A stretch of 64,000 nt of DNA from Neelides folsomi (lineage: Eukaryota; Arthropoda; Collembola; Neelipleona; Neelidae): assembly GCA_034687125.1 (NCBI GenBank), contig JAQGBZ010000197.1:1-64000 (forward strand), given 5' to 3'. Within the stretch, counting starts at the first letter, position 1; each line of letters begins with the position of its first letter. The position numbers and the translations under genes are program-made. Under the pieces are notes generated by a model. It worked only from the letters and a program-made list of their open reading frames with translations, made no database searches and was not told the DNA's origin. Shown here piece by piece: positions 13,301 to 27,600 of the stretch.

Positions 13301-14560
13301 AAATATTAATTGAAATTTATTAATTGATAAATATTAATAAATATTCTAATTTACGATTAACATTTTATAGTTTGATTGGTCTTCAGTTGGTGATATGTAA
13401 ATTGATGCATTTTGAATTTATTTTTTATAAGTAATTGTTGTAAATTAGCTATTGTAATTGTGAAAGGGTTTTATAGCATTGTATAGTATCTTGAAGGAAT
13501 TAGATGAGTGTAGGATGTAATTAATCGTATTAGTCGACGGATTGAGAAAGCGAAAGGAATGAGGATAAAAAAAGAGAATAGAAAAGCGAGTTTGTTCACG
13601 ACTCGATTCGCCGGCTCAATGAGTTAGGGAATGAGAGGATCGGAGGAGATAACTTAAAAGGGGAGCTAATAATTCAAGAGGAGGAGATAAAGAAGTTTTA
13701 GTAATTTGAAATTGGGTGGAAAATCAGTTTCGTTTTTTGCGCGGAGTGAGGCTGATGAGGTTCGATAAAGGTGTTATAAATCAATGGGGGGAATTCGGTA
13801 GCAGAGGAATTCAGGTAGCCGATACCTCCGCCCCTTTCCCCAATTAATATGCATCGCAGGGAATGGAGAGTCTTATTTTGAATTCTCATCTTCGAGGACC
13901 GTGTAAGGGCAATGGGGCTCGGCTTCCATCAGAACCAAACATTCATGCCCTGCAACATTTACCAACTCATCATCGTCGACGGAAGAGTTAAGGAGAACAA
14001 GACGCCCGGCCCGGTTGAGAATAAAGATGAATCTTCCTTCCAACGTGTCCAGTCGTTTAAATAACTTCCAGGCCTGCTCAAATTGGAATCTAAATATCCA
14101 TTAGGGAAAAGAGGCTCTTGAGGGTTTGGAAATACAAACTTCCCCCTTTCCACCCCGACTCAAAAAGGCTCACTCCGAAAATCGGCGAACCATCTCTAAA
14201 AATGTCAACACAATATCCGTCTATTTGTCCGGAACTGCCAATTGACACTCCGAGCTCCTTCCACTAGAAATTACACTATTCCTATACACCCCATACAAAA
14301 CTTATCCACCCTGTACATCCCTGCATGATTCTATATACAGATTCGGGCCATTGACGTGATTCAACTAGGTTGGGTTATATCATCATCATCGGTTTTATTC
14401 TCCCCACCCGGTTCACTTGCTTTTATTCTTTCCTATATAAACCCACTTCACCCCCGAAATCCTCCCAACCTTGAAATTGGGCCCGGGGTTGATCTCCCAG
14501 ATACTCTTTACACTACTTTCCTAAATACGGACGCTCATCTTTACATTACCTAACTTATGC
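7339..14560. other. Gene desert, part 1: GC blocks among AT valleys
   Basis: No recognisable gene. GA/CT-rich blocks of moderate GC (about 9000-9320, 9780-10080, 10400-10990, 11560-12130, 12660-13030, 13560-14560) alternate with AT-rich valleys (about 7600-8900, 9540-9650, 11090-11300, 13200-13450). Open frames of 60-130 codons occur on both strands of the same blocks, as expected from a low density of TA-containing codons, and none matches a family I know. A 10-bp unit (GTACATAAAT) is duplicated at 10298-10317. The pattern would suit regulatory DNA of the distant POU gene, but this is inference. Confidence 0.5.
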
Positions 14561-15605
14561 ATGAACAATTGAGCTTTATTTTACTTGGTAAAAGCTTTCC
14601 TTCGATTTCCTCAGCTTAAAACGCATAATAAATGAAGGTTTCTCAGACGTGGATGTTAAATGTCTTGGAGGAATTTCTTAACGCTTCTGTTGCTTTAGAT
14701 GGAGATTGATTCGAGACATCATTTAAACTGAAGCATAAAGATGTTGGAAAATTTAGTAGAAATGAATCATACATAAATATTACAAGAATGTTCTTTGTTT
14801 TTAACTTTTTCAACATTTAAAGCATAACACTCAACAAAAAGTATGTGATAAATACTACGATATATTTATCTATACATACACCTACCAGTAGTTTCTGTAT
14901 TTCAAAATCCATATTATACATTAATATTTAATATGAGAGCTTCAATATTTTTGTAGATAATATTTAAATTATTTTCTCATAAATATTTTTAAATTACAAT
15001 ACATATTGGGAAGTATAGAACATAGTTAAATAAATAGTTATGTATTGTGATTTAGTACAATGACGGCCACATTGAATCCAGTCAACTTGGTGAGACTAAA
15101 AAGGAAGGAATCTGAAGTGAACTTAATACATAAGTATATGGAAACAGTTTTTATTCTCCTTTTATTGGCTCTTTACATGCAGAAGTTGAGGGAGGATTTC
15201 AATAGAACAATATTTTACATTGTGGAGTCGAGGTCGGAGTGTATCTCCTCTCATGCGGAGGCGTGTTGCCCTCGCCAGGCTCCATATCTCCCGTCTTTCT
15301 CCCGCAATGAATAATGGATGAGGGTGGAAACAATGGGGAATGGCACACCTGAGTTTGAGCTCAATTAATGCGGCCTCTCGCTCCAGTTTCGTCTTTCGGA
15401 GCGAACGGAAGTACTACACCTCACTCTGACTTACAGAAGTGAAGTTCCGCCAGTAGGCTCCGAGTCTATTCATCACGAGGAGAACAAAGGGGCTAAAACG
15501 GAGGAATAGTAATAAACCATCCATCCATCCACACGTCCTGAGACTATCGAGAGGAATTGAGGAGTTAAAGGAAGAGAGTCGTCATTATCCGCAGAGGAGT
15601 CTGCA

Positions 15606-15631
15606 ATCATCATTACCATCATCATCATCAT
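15606..15631. repeat. (ATC)n microsatellite
   Basis: An imperfect CAT/ATC trinucleotide run, interrupted once by TACC. It is short and has no coding context. Confidence 0.7.
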
Positions 15632-18311
15632 TCCTATAGACATACGAGGACGGTCGCCGAGTTCAACAACTCGACCAGAGATGAATTACAAAAATAAATT
15701 ATCCTCATATTGTATTATTATATATCACTCCCATTCCACATTTGGGAAATTATATGGTATAGGATATAATAGGAACCATTTGCTCTTTTCTCGTTCCATG
15801 ACGAGTGTTGACTTGAAATTGGGAGGACGTCAGACGGCGATGAGACTTGAGATGTTAAACTAGAGCGTGTAATGTCTATAATGTTCATAATATGATTGTT
15901 GGAGAGAAGAAAAGTAAAGTACGAACATGAGGAGTTTATGAGATGGTTCAACCTATGAATGGAATAACTATAAAACTTAATGTGTTTATGAATGAGACTT
16001 GTGCGTGGAGTCTGACCATCAGGGAAATGTATTATCATTAACAGTCGTACAATTAGTCCACATTTCTTTTTACGGCTTCTCCACGGCGGAGGAGAACAAA
16101 AACCTTCAACACCATTCATGATCAACGGGGAGACTTGGAGAGAAAAAATGAGCCCTTCAATGAGAGCACAATTGAGGATGGGGCGGAGAAGGGAACATTG
16201 GCACAATTACACCTTCACCGTTTATGTCTAATAACAATTACCGGAGGACTCGCCCCTTTGCCTTTCACCAACCCTTTCATTCCTCTCCGCCGCTAAGATA
16301 TTCAAATTGTCATCAAATTAATTTATTATCCAATAATTATCTTAATCAGATAACAAACACAACATCCCTCTCTGTTGTGATTTTCATATTAGAAATTTTA
16401 ATTGACATTACTTACTTATAATTATAATGAAAAATTAGATTTTTTCAAAATTGGTGCAAGAATTAGGGCGATGGTAGATGAAAATAAAACTAAATAAATA
16501 AAATCTTCAAAATTTCTTTATATATAATTTATTTTATTAAACGGGCGGAATTAAAACAGTACGAAAAATAAATAATTGCGAGATGAGATAAAAGGAATGA
16601 ACAAGTTTTCTCTTTGCCTTCAAGATTGATAAGGAAGAAAAGGGAGCGGCAATGTCAGATCTTTGGGTGAGAAATCCAAAATTCATTTTCCAAAAGAACA
16701 TGACAAGAATTCTTCTTTCACTTTACCTTCACAATTCACATCCGTCAAACTCTATTCCTAAAATATGTAATAAACCCAATTCTCAACTCTAAAGGAGCGT
16801 CGTAGAACGTTTTTTTCCCTCAGTGGTATGTGTATTTTGAAGTGAATTAAATGTAATATAGTTTTGTCTGTGATCGGGAGGGGAGAGATGTCGAGTTTAG
16901 CCGGGAGGAATAGGATAAGAAATAAATCTGAGTTCTAAATTGGATTTCCTCCTCTTCGAAAAAGAGAAGAAAAAAGTAAAGTAAAGCTCAGCGGGGGACG
17001 TTTGGGCTTTTTCGAGTCGTCAGTGGTCAGCGAGGTCCTTGAGGTCATCAGCCCATAGGAGGTCTGTAATTACTTATCATCTCTTTTTGTTTTTGAGGGA
17101 GAGGAAGACTCTCGATGCCTTTGTTAAATGAAGTGGTGGTGGAGAAGACTCCTCTCACACCTATGCAATTTGTCTCATCATTCTCTTCAATCCTACAAGA
17201 GAGCAATCACACAACTATGTAGTATCATAAGTACATTTTTGTTCCAATCTTGCTCAAAGATTCAAAGTAACAAGATTCAAAGAATTGTACATTATAAAAA
17301 GGAAAAAGGTTTTTGTACATTCCTCAAAACTCATTCGACATAATAAAAGCCTGCAGATTATTCTTTCGTCAACTCTTTGAAAGTGTTTGGGAACGAAGGG
17401 CATTTGATGAGAGTTTGAGGACATGAGGGCGTTTCACCTCCAAACACACCTTTTCTTTAATACGTAATGTCCCCTCAATAATAACCTTCTTCTAACGATG
17501 AGATGTTTCCTATATTTTCCACAACTCACCTATAGATGGGAAAGGAAGAATTCCACGATTTTCCTTGGAATGAGAAACGGGTTAAAATGCCATCCACACA
17601 ATAAAGAGGATTGTGTTCATGATCTAATACGTATACAAGTTATAAACATTTTTTCTCTCCTCTCTCAGTCAGCTCATGTATAAAGTGATAAGTTGTAGGG
17701 AAGATATTAGCGGCCCATTATTATGTACATAATATACAATAAGTCAAGTCGAATTGAAGATGGGGATTTGTAGGATGAGATATATAATTTGTTATAAGTA
17801 CAGATTTGTTATAAGTAATAGTATTGGACACCTGTGTGTGTGTTTGAGAGAAATAAGGAGAGGTTGGAGGGGAAGGTCCTATTTCCATTCTTACGACGAC
17901 TCACTGTTATTCTCATGCTTCACAAATTATAATTCCTCCGTCCCTCCTAACGTGGGTATGAGTCATGAGTAATTAGCCGGATCCAGTTTCAACCGAAATC
18001 ATCTCATGTCTTACCAACATTACCTGACTGGTGAATGTCGAGAATACGAACACCATTCACCATTTCTCTCACATGGGAGTCTCGGGTAGAGTTTTTTAAT
18101 GGGAATGAAAAGACTATAAGAAAACATCTTTCATAATCCTTTAATGTACAGTCTAAGTAAGTTACAATGTAAGTTCTATTCTTCAACAACTCCCACATGA
18201 AAATAATACTATCATCCCAAGTCAAGTTTTTTCAGTTTATCCGCCCTATTTAATAAATGAGTAAAATGAGTGAGTGGGTTTGAAGACTTTATTGTAAATA
18301 TCTGCTTTGTA

Positions 18312-18347
18312 GTACTTAAGTACATAGCAAAAGCACATAGCAAACAG
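18312..18347. repeat. Palindrome plus 13-bp tandem duplication
   Basis: A 12-bp perfect palindrome GTACTTAAGTAC (18312-18323) runs directly into two copies of a 13-bp unit: ACATAGCAAAAGC at 18322-18334 and ACATAGCAAACAG at 18335-18347. This is probably a small replication-slippage product. Confidence 0.6.
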
Positions 18348-21300
18348 TAGCACAGTGGAGAGGGGGAAAGATGTAGGACAGGAGTAATGTGAGTAATAAT
18401 GGTAGTTAGAAGAGATGACTTTGCGACGACGAGAGAAAGAAGCCTATAAAACATTTCATCTCTACTTTTGGATGAAAAAAAGGGACGAAGGAGGAACCAG
18501 TAGTCTTGACATATACGCTGCATCATCATTTGATGGTTGAAACAAAAGGAGGAACAATATCTCTCCGTCGCATCTCGGCTCCTTCCTTGAATTCATTAAC
18601 TTCTTCGCTTTTTTTCTTCATTTTACCTTCCACGAGCCGAAGGAATCGACGTTTTCCATCTTCAACTCTGTTTTATAATACGATGTATAGAGGATGTATT
18701 ACAACCCCAGCGTTCTTCTACTCACCTTCCATAATTTCATTGAAGAGATTCGATAAGCTCCTTTGGTTCCCCCATCAACTTTCATTCATCCTATCTCAGG
18801 GGACTCATGACACTTCCTTCGCTGCTTATTTGGAATCCTTTAATGAGTTCTCAATGATTTGTCCCATTTCCTATTTAGTCAAAATAATTTAAATCATCAT
18901 CATGGTAGAAATTCATAATTTTAACAAATAAAAAACCATAAAGGTAATACTACTACATAATACAGCACACTAATAATAAATACGCAATACTACTAGTACT
19001 TTAAGTAATAGTAATAGTAGATTTTAAATTGGTCATTTATATGCGTTGAATTCATATTATTCCTGACTTTAACATATTAAGAGAATCGGTTGAAACTTTT
19101 GCTCTTTTTCACCCCTGAGCTCCTTGAAGAATTGAATATGTTGAGATGAGGGCGTGCTTTATGAAGAGAATCAAAGTGTAATGTTGGAATAGAATCTCTC
19201 ATCGTGAGTATTTATTCTCTTGGCGCGGAACTTGGGGTAAATCTGTGATCCAGGTAAAAGATCACGTAAGTTTTCTCGTTTGCGGGGTCAGGAGGAAGGT
19301 CAGTGAATAGTTCTCTCCGGACTCACCCCTACCTCGCCTATAACTCATTCCCCAGTGGGCTCGGTTAAACGGCTGTCACGCTCTCCAACTCTTTTTTTCC
19401 CTCTCAACCTCGCGTCTCCGAGTTCCCCCGAGTTTGGAGAGACGTACGACCCTACCTGGTTTCCTTCCTTGTTTCAGGAACCCTTAAGGGACCCCCTTTA
19501 ATTAAACTATTTGATTTACAACATTCACCTGTTGATTGGATTTACCTATATACACACAGACAACGGGGCTCGGTCTCAATTCCCACCCTCCGGTTTCTCG
19601 AACCCTTTGGAATTCCACGTCTTTGATTTACCATTGACTTGAGATGGAGAAGGGGTTTTGGCAAAGTAAACTTTGCCACCTGCCCTCGTCGACCAAGCTC
19701 CTTCGGAGCTTCATTCCACTTCGACATTCACCATCAAATGAGGATCAGGATGAAATTCAACTCACGAACTCACAAATTCTCCATCTCCTCGTCACCAGAC
19801 GGTCCCAGGACGGTTCCAACAGACCTCCTCCATTACACTACACACAACAATCCTTTTTTCAATATATCCTTTTAATACCTTCAACAATTTTACATGCACG
19901 GTCGTACAGTCAAACTTAAAATTAAAATTTTGGGGAGTTTTTTTTACCTATTTAATTATAATTAAAAATAAATACTTAATGTTAGAGGCCAGTTATTTTA
20001 TTTATTTATATTTTAGTTTTATTATTATTTTCTCTAGTTGGAAAGATAGAATTTTAATGTTTGGGAAAAATAAAATCTTTATAAAACATCATTTAATTAA
20101 CGTATTATAACAAATTATTCTATAATTTTATGCCGATCTAAATGATGTAAAAATCGGAAACTCACTAACATTAAGCGGAAGATAACTTTTCAACAAGAGT
20201 GTATGTTTAAATATTTCATAGATTTGAATACTCCGATGAAACTGTAAACTGTGTATAAGTTCAGTACATACAGATATTACTTTATATTATTCCTGTATGG
20301 ATATGTTTTTCTCATAAGCTTTGTTACATTGTGCCCAGAATGGGAGAAGAGAATACAAATTATTATTATTATTAAATGAATTTTATATTCCATCGAGGTA
20401 ACTAATTCTTAAGGGTCATATCATAATTTATTTAAACCAACAATGGTCGGATGCGGTCAAAGTTTTTTCCTTCATCAAGTGAGAACATAAACAATTGTAT
20501 AAACTCAGAGCGGACCTCATATCGAGGCAGATGAAAAGGAGGTAAAGGAAAGGCCGTCCAATCCCGTCTTTCTCACTCAAAAGGACTGCCATAATTTAAG
20601 TTGGAGACACAAAGAGCCGTGTGTCGAACCTGCTCAACTCCTCTCTCTCTCCCTTTTATCTCGTTTTTAGGCAAGGTGTTTGAGTCCACCTTGACTTGAG
20701 GTTCAGCTCCAACACCGTCGCCGCCAGTTGATGAGGATAATAGTAAAACCATTATTTTCATCAGACGTGCAGGCGGACTTGGTGATGAGGAACGAATAAG
20801 TCTCCCATATCCACAATATGTACAAGTGACCATTAGCTGAGCGTGGATAAAAAACATTCTCTAACAGGATCCCACCGTCCATTCGAGTAATAGCGGCGAG
20901 GGGTCGGGGCATCTCAACTAATGACATAGGCAGAATGTGGAAAACATTTGACACTGACGCGTTAATATCTTTCTTCTTTTACTGTTGATCTTTGTTATTA
21001 TAAGGAATCCGATAAGAGCCACTTTCATTCGGACACGTTGGGAGACCCTATCCAATTCAAAAGAACAAAAACTGTATGCTCTTCGTATTATACTTCTCTA
21101 TGCCCTCTCTCTCCATACACCCGAATAGGTGTGGATTTAATTGAGCAAACAGGGTTAAAGGTAGCAATATAAATACAGAAAAGTATTACATAGTGATACA
21201 TCGTGATATACTCCTTTAAGTTAGTAGTTAAATACAGAAGTAAACTTTCCTTCTCAAACACTTTTCGATACATGGTGGGACGTAATTGATACTCGAGGAA

Positions 21301-24300
21301 AGAAAAAGAAGGGTTTAATTTAACTTGGGTTCTTTTACAGGACAACTGATCCTCATTTTATAGATTTGATCTTCAAGAAATAGAAAAAGAACCTCCGAGG
21401 TTTATACTCATTTACATTTTCCCCTATCAATGACTACCAAGAAAATCCGAGTCAAACCAATACGGTTTTATTTCCTATTTTTTGCTCTCAATTTTCAACA
21501 CTTTTTCTGTTTTCCATTAGGGAATCCAACCGAATGTAAAACTCTTGGTGTTGGAAAAAGTGTTTTAAATGAACATGAAAATGGGCCTGTGTCTCGGAAT
21601 GAACGCCGTGAGTGAGGAAAGTGGAGATATATAATAATAGGAGTTTGAGGATTGAGAATCATTTATTTACTTCATTTAACACTCAACTCGTTTTGTTCTT
21701 CAAATTAGTTCGCACCTTTGGACCTCCTTGGCTCCTTCGTTTCTTATTATGACTCCCTTTGTCCTTTCTAGCGTTGTTTAACCAAAGGAAAACAAAAGCC
21801 GGATTTTCAATACTATGCCTTCCAGATAAAGGTGATAAAGATAAAGATGCAGTATTAATTTTCATCTGTTTGTTCATTTGCTTATTTAATAAAGAAGGAT
21901 ATGATACGTATATTACAAATATTACTAACTTTAAGACTTGTTTTCATCTTTTAAGGTCCAATAAGTTTAACTTTGTTTTCCTTCTCATTATCAATAGAGT
22001 GAGTGAGCTAAATGGGAAATTAGACCGGCAGTCATTCCTGATATTGTTGAAGGTGCAAACAAGAGCAAAATGATGTGTTTTCAATATATAGAGTCGAAGA
22101 AAGGATTTTGTATATATGCTAATAAACACAACCTTGTAAAATATGTGTAATAAACATTGGAGTATTTGAGGTTTATGAGGATCCAATCTCTTAGCCTTTG
22201 ATTTGTGGATTGCGTAAGCTTTTAAGACTTGAAGTTTGGATTGATTCGGAAGCCTTTTCTCCTCCTTCTTCAAATCCTCGTGAATGTAAGTAGCTGAGGG
22301 TAATTGAGGATTCATGGATCGAAATCTCTCATCGTCGGTCGTGAGGGTGAGTGGAAAGTGATGGACGGAGAGATTTGGGAAAAGCCGCGGCTGCCGCTGG
22401 ACAGGATGAGGAAAGGACGAAGGGATCAAATGAAACCTCAATTTATTCATTCGCTCTCAACTCCGATACTCATCAACCTTGTCGGGGAATTGGCAGAGGA
22501 TGGAAAAAACTCTTTTTTTCAACCTCATCTTCAATTCATTTACACACTTCGAGAAAATAAGGAAGAATTGAAAGTCAAATGAAGGTTTCTTCAAATCTTC
22601 TCCATCCTTTTTAAAACAATAGTAGAAACAATGGAGAAGATATGAAAAAAGAGAAATATTTATATTTATTCTTGCCTAATCTTTCGCCTTGGATTAAATT
22701 CTTGGTACACAACAAGATCACATTTCAGAGAGATTGAAACTGTGTGAGTGGAAACGAGGGAAGCCATCAGTGTGTTTTGGTGTTAGTGTTTGATTTCACA
22801 TCCTACTCCAATTTTTATTATTCATTAATTCCATTTCCTGAGGAGCGGAATCGCAGGCCGCCACCTCATTCCACTTTTATTTATACTCATAATTATTTTC
22901 TTTTTTCTGAAGGACCGTTCCCAATCTTCGGAATACTTTATTGATACGTATTGGGAAATGACGAAATGGAACCAAGGAAGGTTCGGACGTAAAATTGCGA
23001 AAGAGGAATCAATCATTGCAGGGATCAAAGGTTAAATTTTTTTAACCCACCGCCGAGCTACATTTTATGATTGCAACTCAAAATGATATAAAAATAATAG
23101 AATTTCTCTCAAATTTCTCAACCTAACCATTTTGGATGGTTCGCTTTGGGGTTTTGGGAAACGTTTGCCGGATGGCCATGGATGGATTTAATCGATTTAA
23201 TGAACTGCTCTTTTAGGTCTAATGGTCTTGTAAAACCTTCGCGTATCTCCCAAATGCAAAAGATTGTTCCGGCTTAAAGGGAAATGAACGATTGAATTGG
23301 CAAATTGGGGAAATATTTTGATATTCCTTTCCCTTTTTGAGGGCCGGCGGAGAGTTTTGGGGATTCGGTTGGCCGGAGAAGATTTCATCTCTTATACAAT
23401 CATTTTCATGTTGAATTTGATGAAAGGAAAATAATTCGACTCCCAACCCCATACTTTCTCAACGAGGGGAAATGTAAATTCTGTTCGGCCAAGTGAAAGA
23501 CGGAAGAGGAGCAGAAGCAGCAATGGAGCAGACGAATCTCCGTCAAATTCCCCTTTTACCATGTCCAACGACGTTATTTCAATTCAGCCCTATCAATTCT
23601 CCACCCATCCTTCAAACCTTCACATGTCAAAATTATTTTCCCCTTTTAATCCCAACCCTTCCGCATCTCCCCTTCTTTGTGTCCCGACGGCGACGAGACT
23701 TCAAGTTTTTCCAACGAGACAATATCAATTCAATCTTTAGTAGTTTTATCCTTATCTCCTCAATAACATTTTTATTACATGTTCAATTGTTTGTTTTCAA
23801 TAAAACCACATTTTCATATTTTAATATTCCACCTGTGATTCCAGGAATAAATTATGAAATTCCAACTTTCGGCTTTGAAACCAAGATTGTTTCTTTTATA
23901 GTATGGGAAGTGCAAAAGCCACGTAATAATAAATTGAATTATATTTTCATAAAACACGAATGTGATATATCCTTCACATTGTTGACAACAAACAAATAGT
24001 TTTCTAATAGGACAAGAACATAATAAATATTACATAATGTATAGACAAGTAGCCTTTGAATTTAATCGAATATGCTTATAGTACATTTGAAAGGAACCAA
24101 TATTTGATGTACAAATACCAGTAGGACAGATATTTGATATGAAGTGGAAGGAGCTTAAAATTAGGTACACGGATGGTTAGCAAGAACGTAACAAGTAAAC
24201 ACGTACAGACCGCGTCTAATTGTCATTCTAAAATGAAAAGGCATAAATATTTATTAACCTCCTTCAAACTTCAACTGATCCGTCTCTTCATTCCGGCCTC

Positions 24301-24606
24301 TTTTTATCTCCCCTCAACATCCGCACAAACCCCGTGTTTTTTTCCATCACAACTATCACCAAATACGCCTATCATGTCCCATTATAACCTAACAATAGCC
24401 TTTTGATACAAAATCCACCAAGGTGTTGAGCGCCAAATGGCCATGTTACCAAAAACGAGCTGTTGCAATAATAATCGAGAAAATAAAAGAAACAAGATAA
24501 TAAAAATGTCCTTAGTACAAAATCGTCCCAAAGTTAAATCCTTCCAATGTCGAAGAGAATAATCGCAAATGTCATCTGTCTACAACATTGTATTTTTCCA
24601 TATAAA

Positions 24607-24629
24607 TACAGATACATGTACAGATACAT
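24607..24629. repeat. 12-bp tandem duplication
   Basis: Two copies of TACAGATACAT at 24607-24617 and 24619-24629, separated by one G. They lie in an AT-rich segment of the desert. Confidence 0.6.
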
Positions 24630-27600
24630 TTACCTGGAGTGATCCCATTGGGATCTCATTGTTGATTTACTGAGTGAATATCTGAAATGGTGATGTTGGT
24701 GATGACAGGGAATGAATTTGAGATTTCTCATCTTCCTCCGTCCTTGAATCTCCCCTTTTGTTCCACTTCTCGTTGACGAAGTTGAGGGTGGGGAAGGCTG
24801 GGCAGCGACGTAATCTTCTCCCCAGCCTCGATTAGATTTTCAAATTTTACCCAAATTTCTTATGCATGTGCATTCATTTATTACTATGTACATAATTCGG
24901 AGGGAATTGTCAAGCTGGATACGTGGGGAGGTCTAATACATATTCTGGTTTCAGAGAAGGGGAACCGCCCCATTTGCATTCCTACCCCGACCTCACCAAA
25001 CTCCTCTTAATTCCCACCAATTCACAGTGGCCCAATTGATTAAACACTTTCCCTGATGAATGAATCTCACCGACGCCTGGAACTAATGAGCAAAAATCCC
25101 CGTCTGCCCCAATACACATCATTTAAATGAATAAGGACAAGTGGGTGCGAGAAAGTGGAGAGAACCTTTTTATTATCAGAGAGGAAATCTTTGGAGAATT
25201 AAGACCCCATCGTCACCCTTGTTCCACACAGTTGTACCAACGTGGTTTTATCTCAATTGGATCTTAAGAATCTCTCGCTGGCTCTCGGGAGGAAACATTT
25301 AAAGAATAACTGCCAATAAAATTAAATAATGACACATTTTATTTTACAGCATCAAAGTGGAATTCGCCTCATTGGGAAACTCAATGAGTAATTAAAAATG
25401 ATTCGCTCTTATATGCCTAACAATTATTGTCCAATAGATAAAGGTGGATTAAACAAACCAGGAATTTTTTAAATCAACTTTTGGGTTTAAAGGCCAATTC
25501 CCGAACGTGTAAATGCATCCAATATTTTATTTTACCGCAATTACGCAGATATTTAACCAAAGAAGAATTTAAAAGTTTATTTGTCTTATCTTGGAAGTTG
25601 TGAGCTCACGCGTGAATGCGATTAGACTCCGAAGGGGAAATTCTTTTTAATCCCTCAATTACCTTAAAAAGGCGGTTGAATCCACTAAAGAAAGACGAGG
25701 AGTCTGAACTCATTCCAACTACTTTAAAACCCCTCATTTAGAAATGCAATTATCTATCTAACGATCCTCACCACGTAATCACATTCATTCTCACAATCTC
25801 GACAAATCCAAAAATTGTCAGTTTTATTCCACGACACTTCGTAATATGATTCATATTTATGCGGAATAAGAAATTGAGTTCATTCAATCTCCCCAAACCA
25901 GCGTGTCTAATGAGGAAGGAAAGAGAAAGAATCCCAGTTTGGCAAATGGCCCTTTTGTAATATAAAGTGTGGAATCCCATGAGGGGATTTGAAAAGTATG
26001 GAAAGGCTCTTGAGGGACGGGGGGTGAATTGTTGAATTGTGTCAATTAGAAGTCGAGAGTCTTCTCCCTTCCTCGGTCGAGTGGAGGCTGCGAGTGTACT
26101 TAGGGAACCCTTGGGGGTCACCGGCCACAATGGAAGGTCAAATGAAGTGACAGTCAATAATGACAGGAGCGGGAAACGGCCTCTGCGCCCTTCGACTCCC
26201 CGACCTCAAACCCCATACTTCTTCTGAGTTCTCCTCCATGGTTCTCTAAACTTCTTCTTCATACTTCCTCACCATCTCCTTCAGACTTTCGAGCCTTGTT
26301 CAAAGGAGGGGAGAAAAAAGGACCAACTGCTATCTCTCTATAATCAACTTACTCATCCTCAAGAGCAACCCCTTGGACGAAGAAGATGATCCAGAGATAT
26401 TTTAAGGCATCCTCTCATTTGTCTCCCTGTCACTCATCAGTCAGGCTCACTTTTCTCTCAAATTCTCTCTTCTCCACCTTCAGACCCGCTCGACCTTTCA
26501 AACGGGAGTTTGGGTATCAATCCCACATCATTTACATTATACCTTATTGTGCATTCACAAATTTTTTAAACATCCCAATACAAACTTACTTTGTAGTTTA
26601 AATAGCTATGTGTAGTGTTCAAAACAAATAAATATTTTCAGTTTAATCTACAGAATATGAAGAATTGTAGAATATTAAAATAATAAATACAAATTATTGA
26701 AATTAATGGTTTAATATTAAATTAATATTAAATTGCAATCAATGTTAAAATGTAAATAAAGAGTTGAATTAAATGACGATGAGTTGCTAATTAGCCAACA
26801 GATGATTGAAATAGGTGTTAAGGTGGTATTAAATGGAAGCGTGTTGAGTAGAACTCCTACAGCTTCATTCTTCCTTTACAAAGATTTACAACTCATAAAA
26901 TCCGAGCATGAAGATTCTTATTGGCATCTTAAAATTAAGCATCGCACTTCGGTTCCTAAGCCTATTTGCCATTCGACTCATCTGCCTTTAACGTTCCTTG
27001 AAATTGAAACTTGACTTGTGTTGCCCTCTAAATCACTTAAAGAGGAGATTGGCAGAAAATTGAATCCGAGATTTTTGGCGAAAGGAACGTAAACAATTCT
27101 TTTATTATGAACACGTCTAGTACAAGAATCTTCCATTCCCTTGAAGTCTCAACAAACACTTCGTTCTCCATTTCCTTTCCCATCAATTTACATTTTCATC
27201 CTTGCAAAAGGAGACGAAGGAGAGAGAAATTTTATTCTTAATTTCCCTTGCTTGAGACGAAACACGGAGAGTTCTATGAACGCGAGTTCTCTTATTTCCC
27301 AATTATCACATCATTCCTCTTCCAATGAAAATGAACAAGAGAGCTCAAGAATGGAAATCGGCAAAAGAAATTCAATGTCTGGGCTCAAAATTATAAATCA
27401 TCAGAACTAAAAACTAATATTTTTATTACGAGTGCGACAATGTCGTTGAATTTAAATTTACAAAATCATATTATAAATTTTATAATTAAATTAAATCTGT
27501 TTCTTCCCTTACCATCACTATTGAATCACCTAATGAAGCTTAAAATGTGCTTAAATTAACTTTTATTAGTTATAAAATAAACATTTATAGTTCATTTCAA

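Larger units (their letters stand above)
14561..22600. other. Gene desert, part 2
   Basis: No recognisable gene. AT-rich valleys lie near 14570-15060, 16270-16600, 18890-19080, 19900-20450 and 21850-22200. Blocks of higher GC lie near 15200-15480, 16980-17160, 19200-19880, 20520-20950 and 22260-22500. Open frames up to 168 codons (minus strand, 21944-22450) have no recognisable domain. Short repeats are listed separately. Confidence 0.5.

Noticed and set aside
14306-14315. CCACCCTGTA, resembling the right end of the MITE
   Set aside because: Only nine to ten bases match, with no inverted partner nearby; fits chance.
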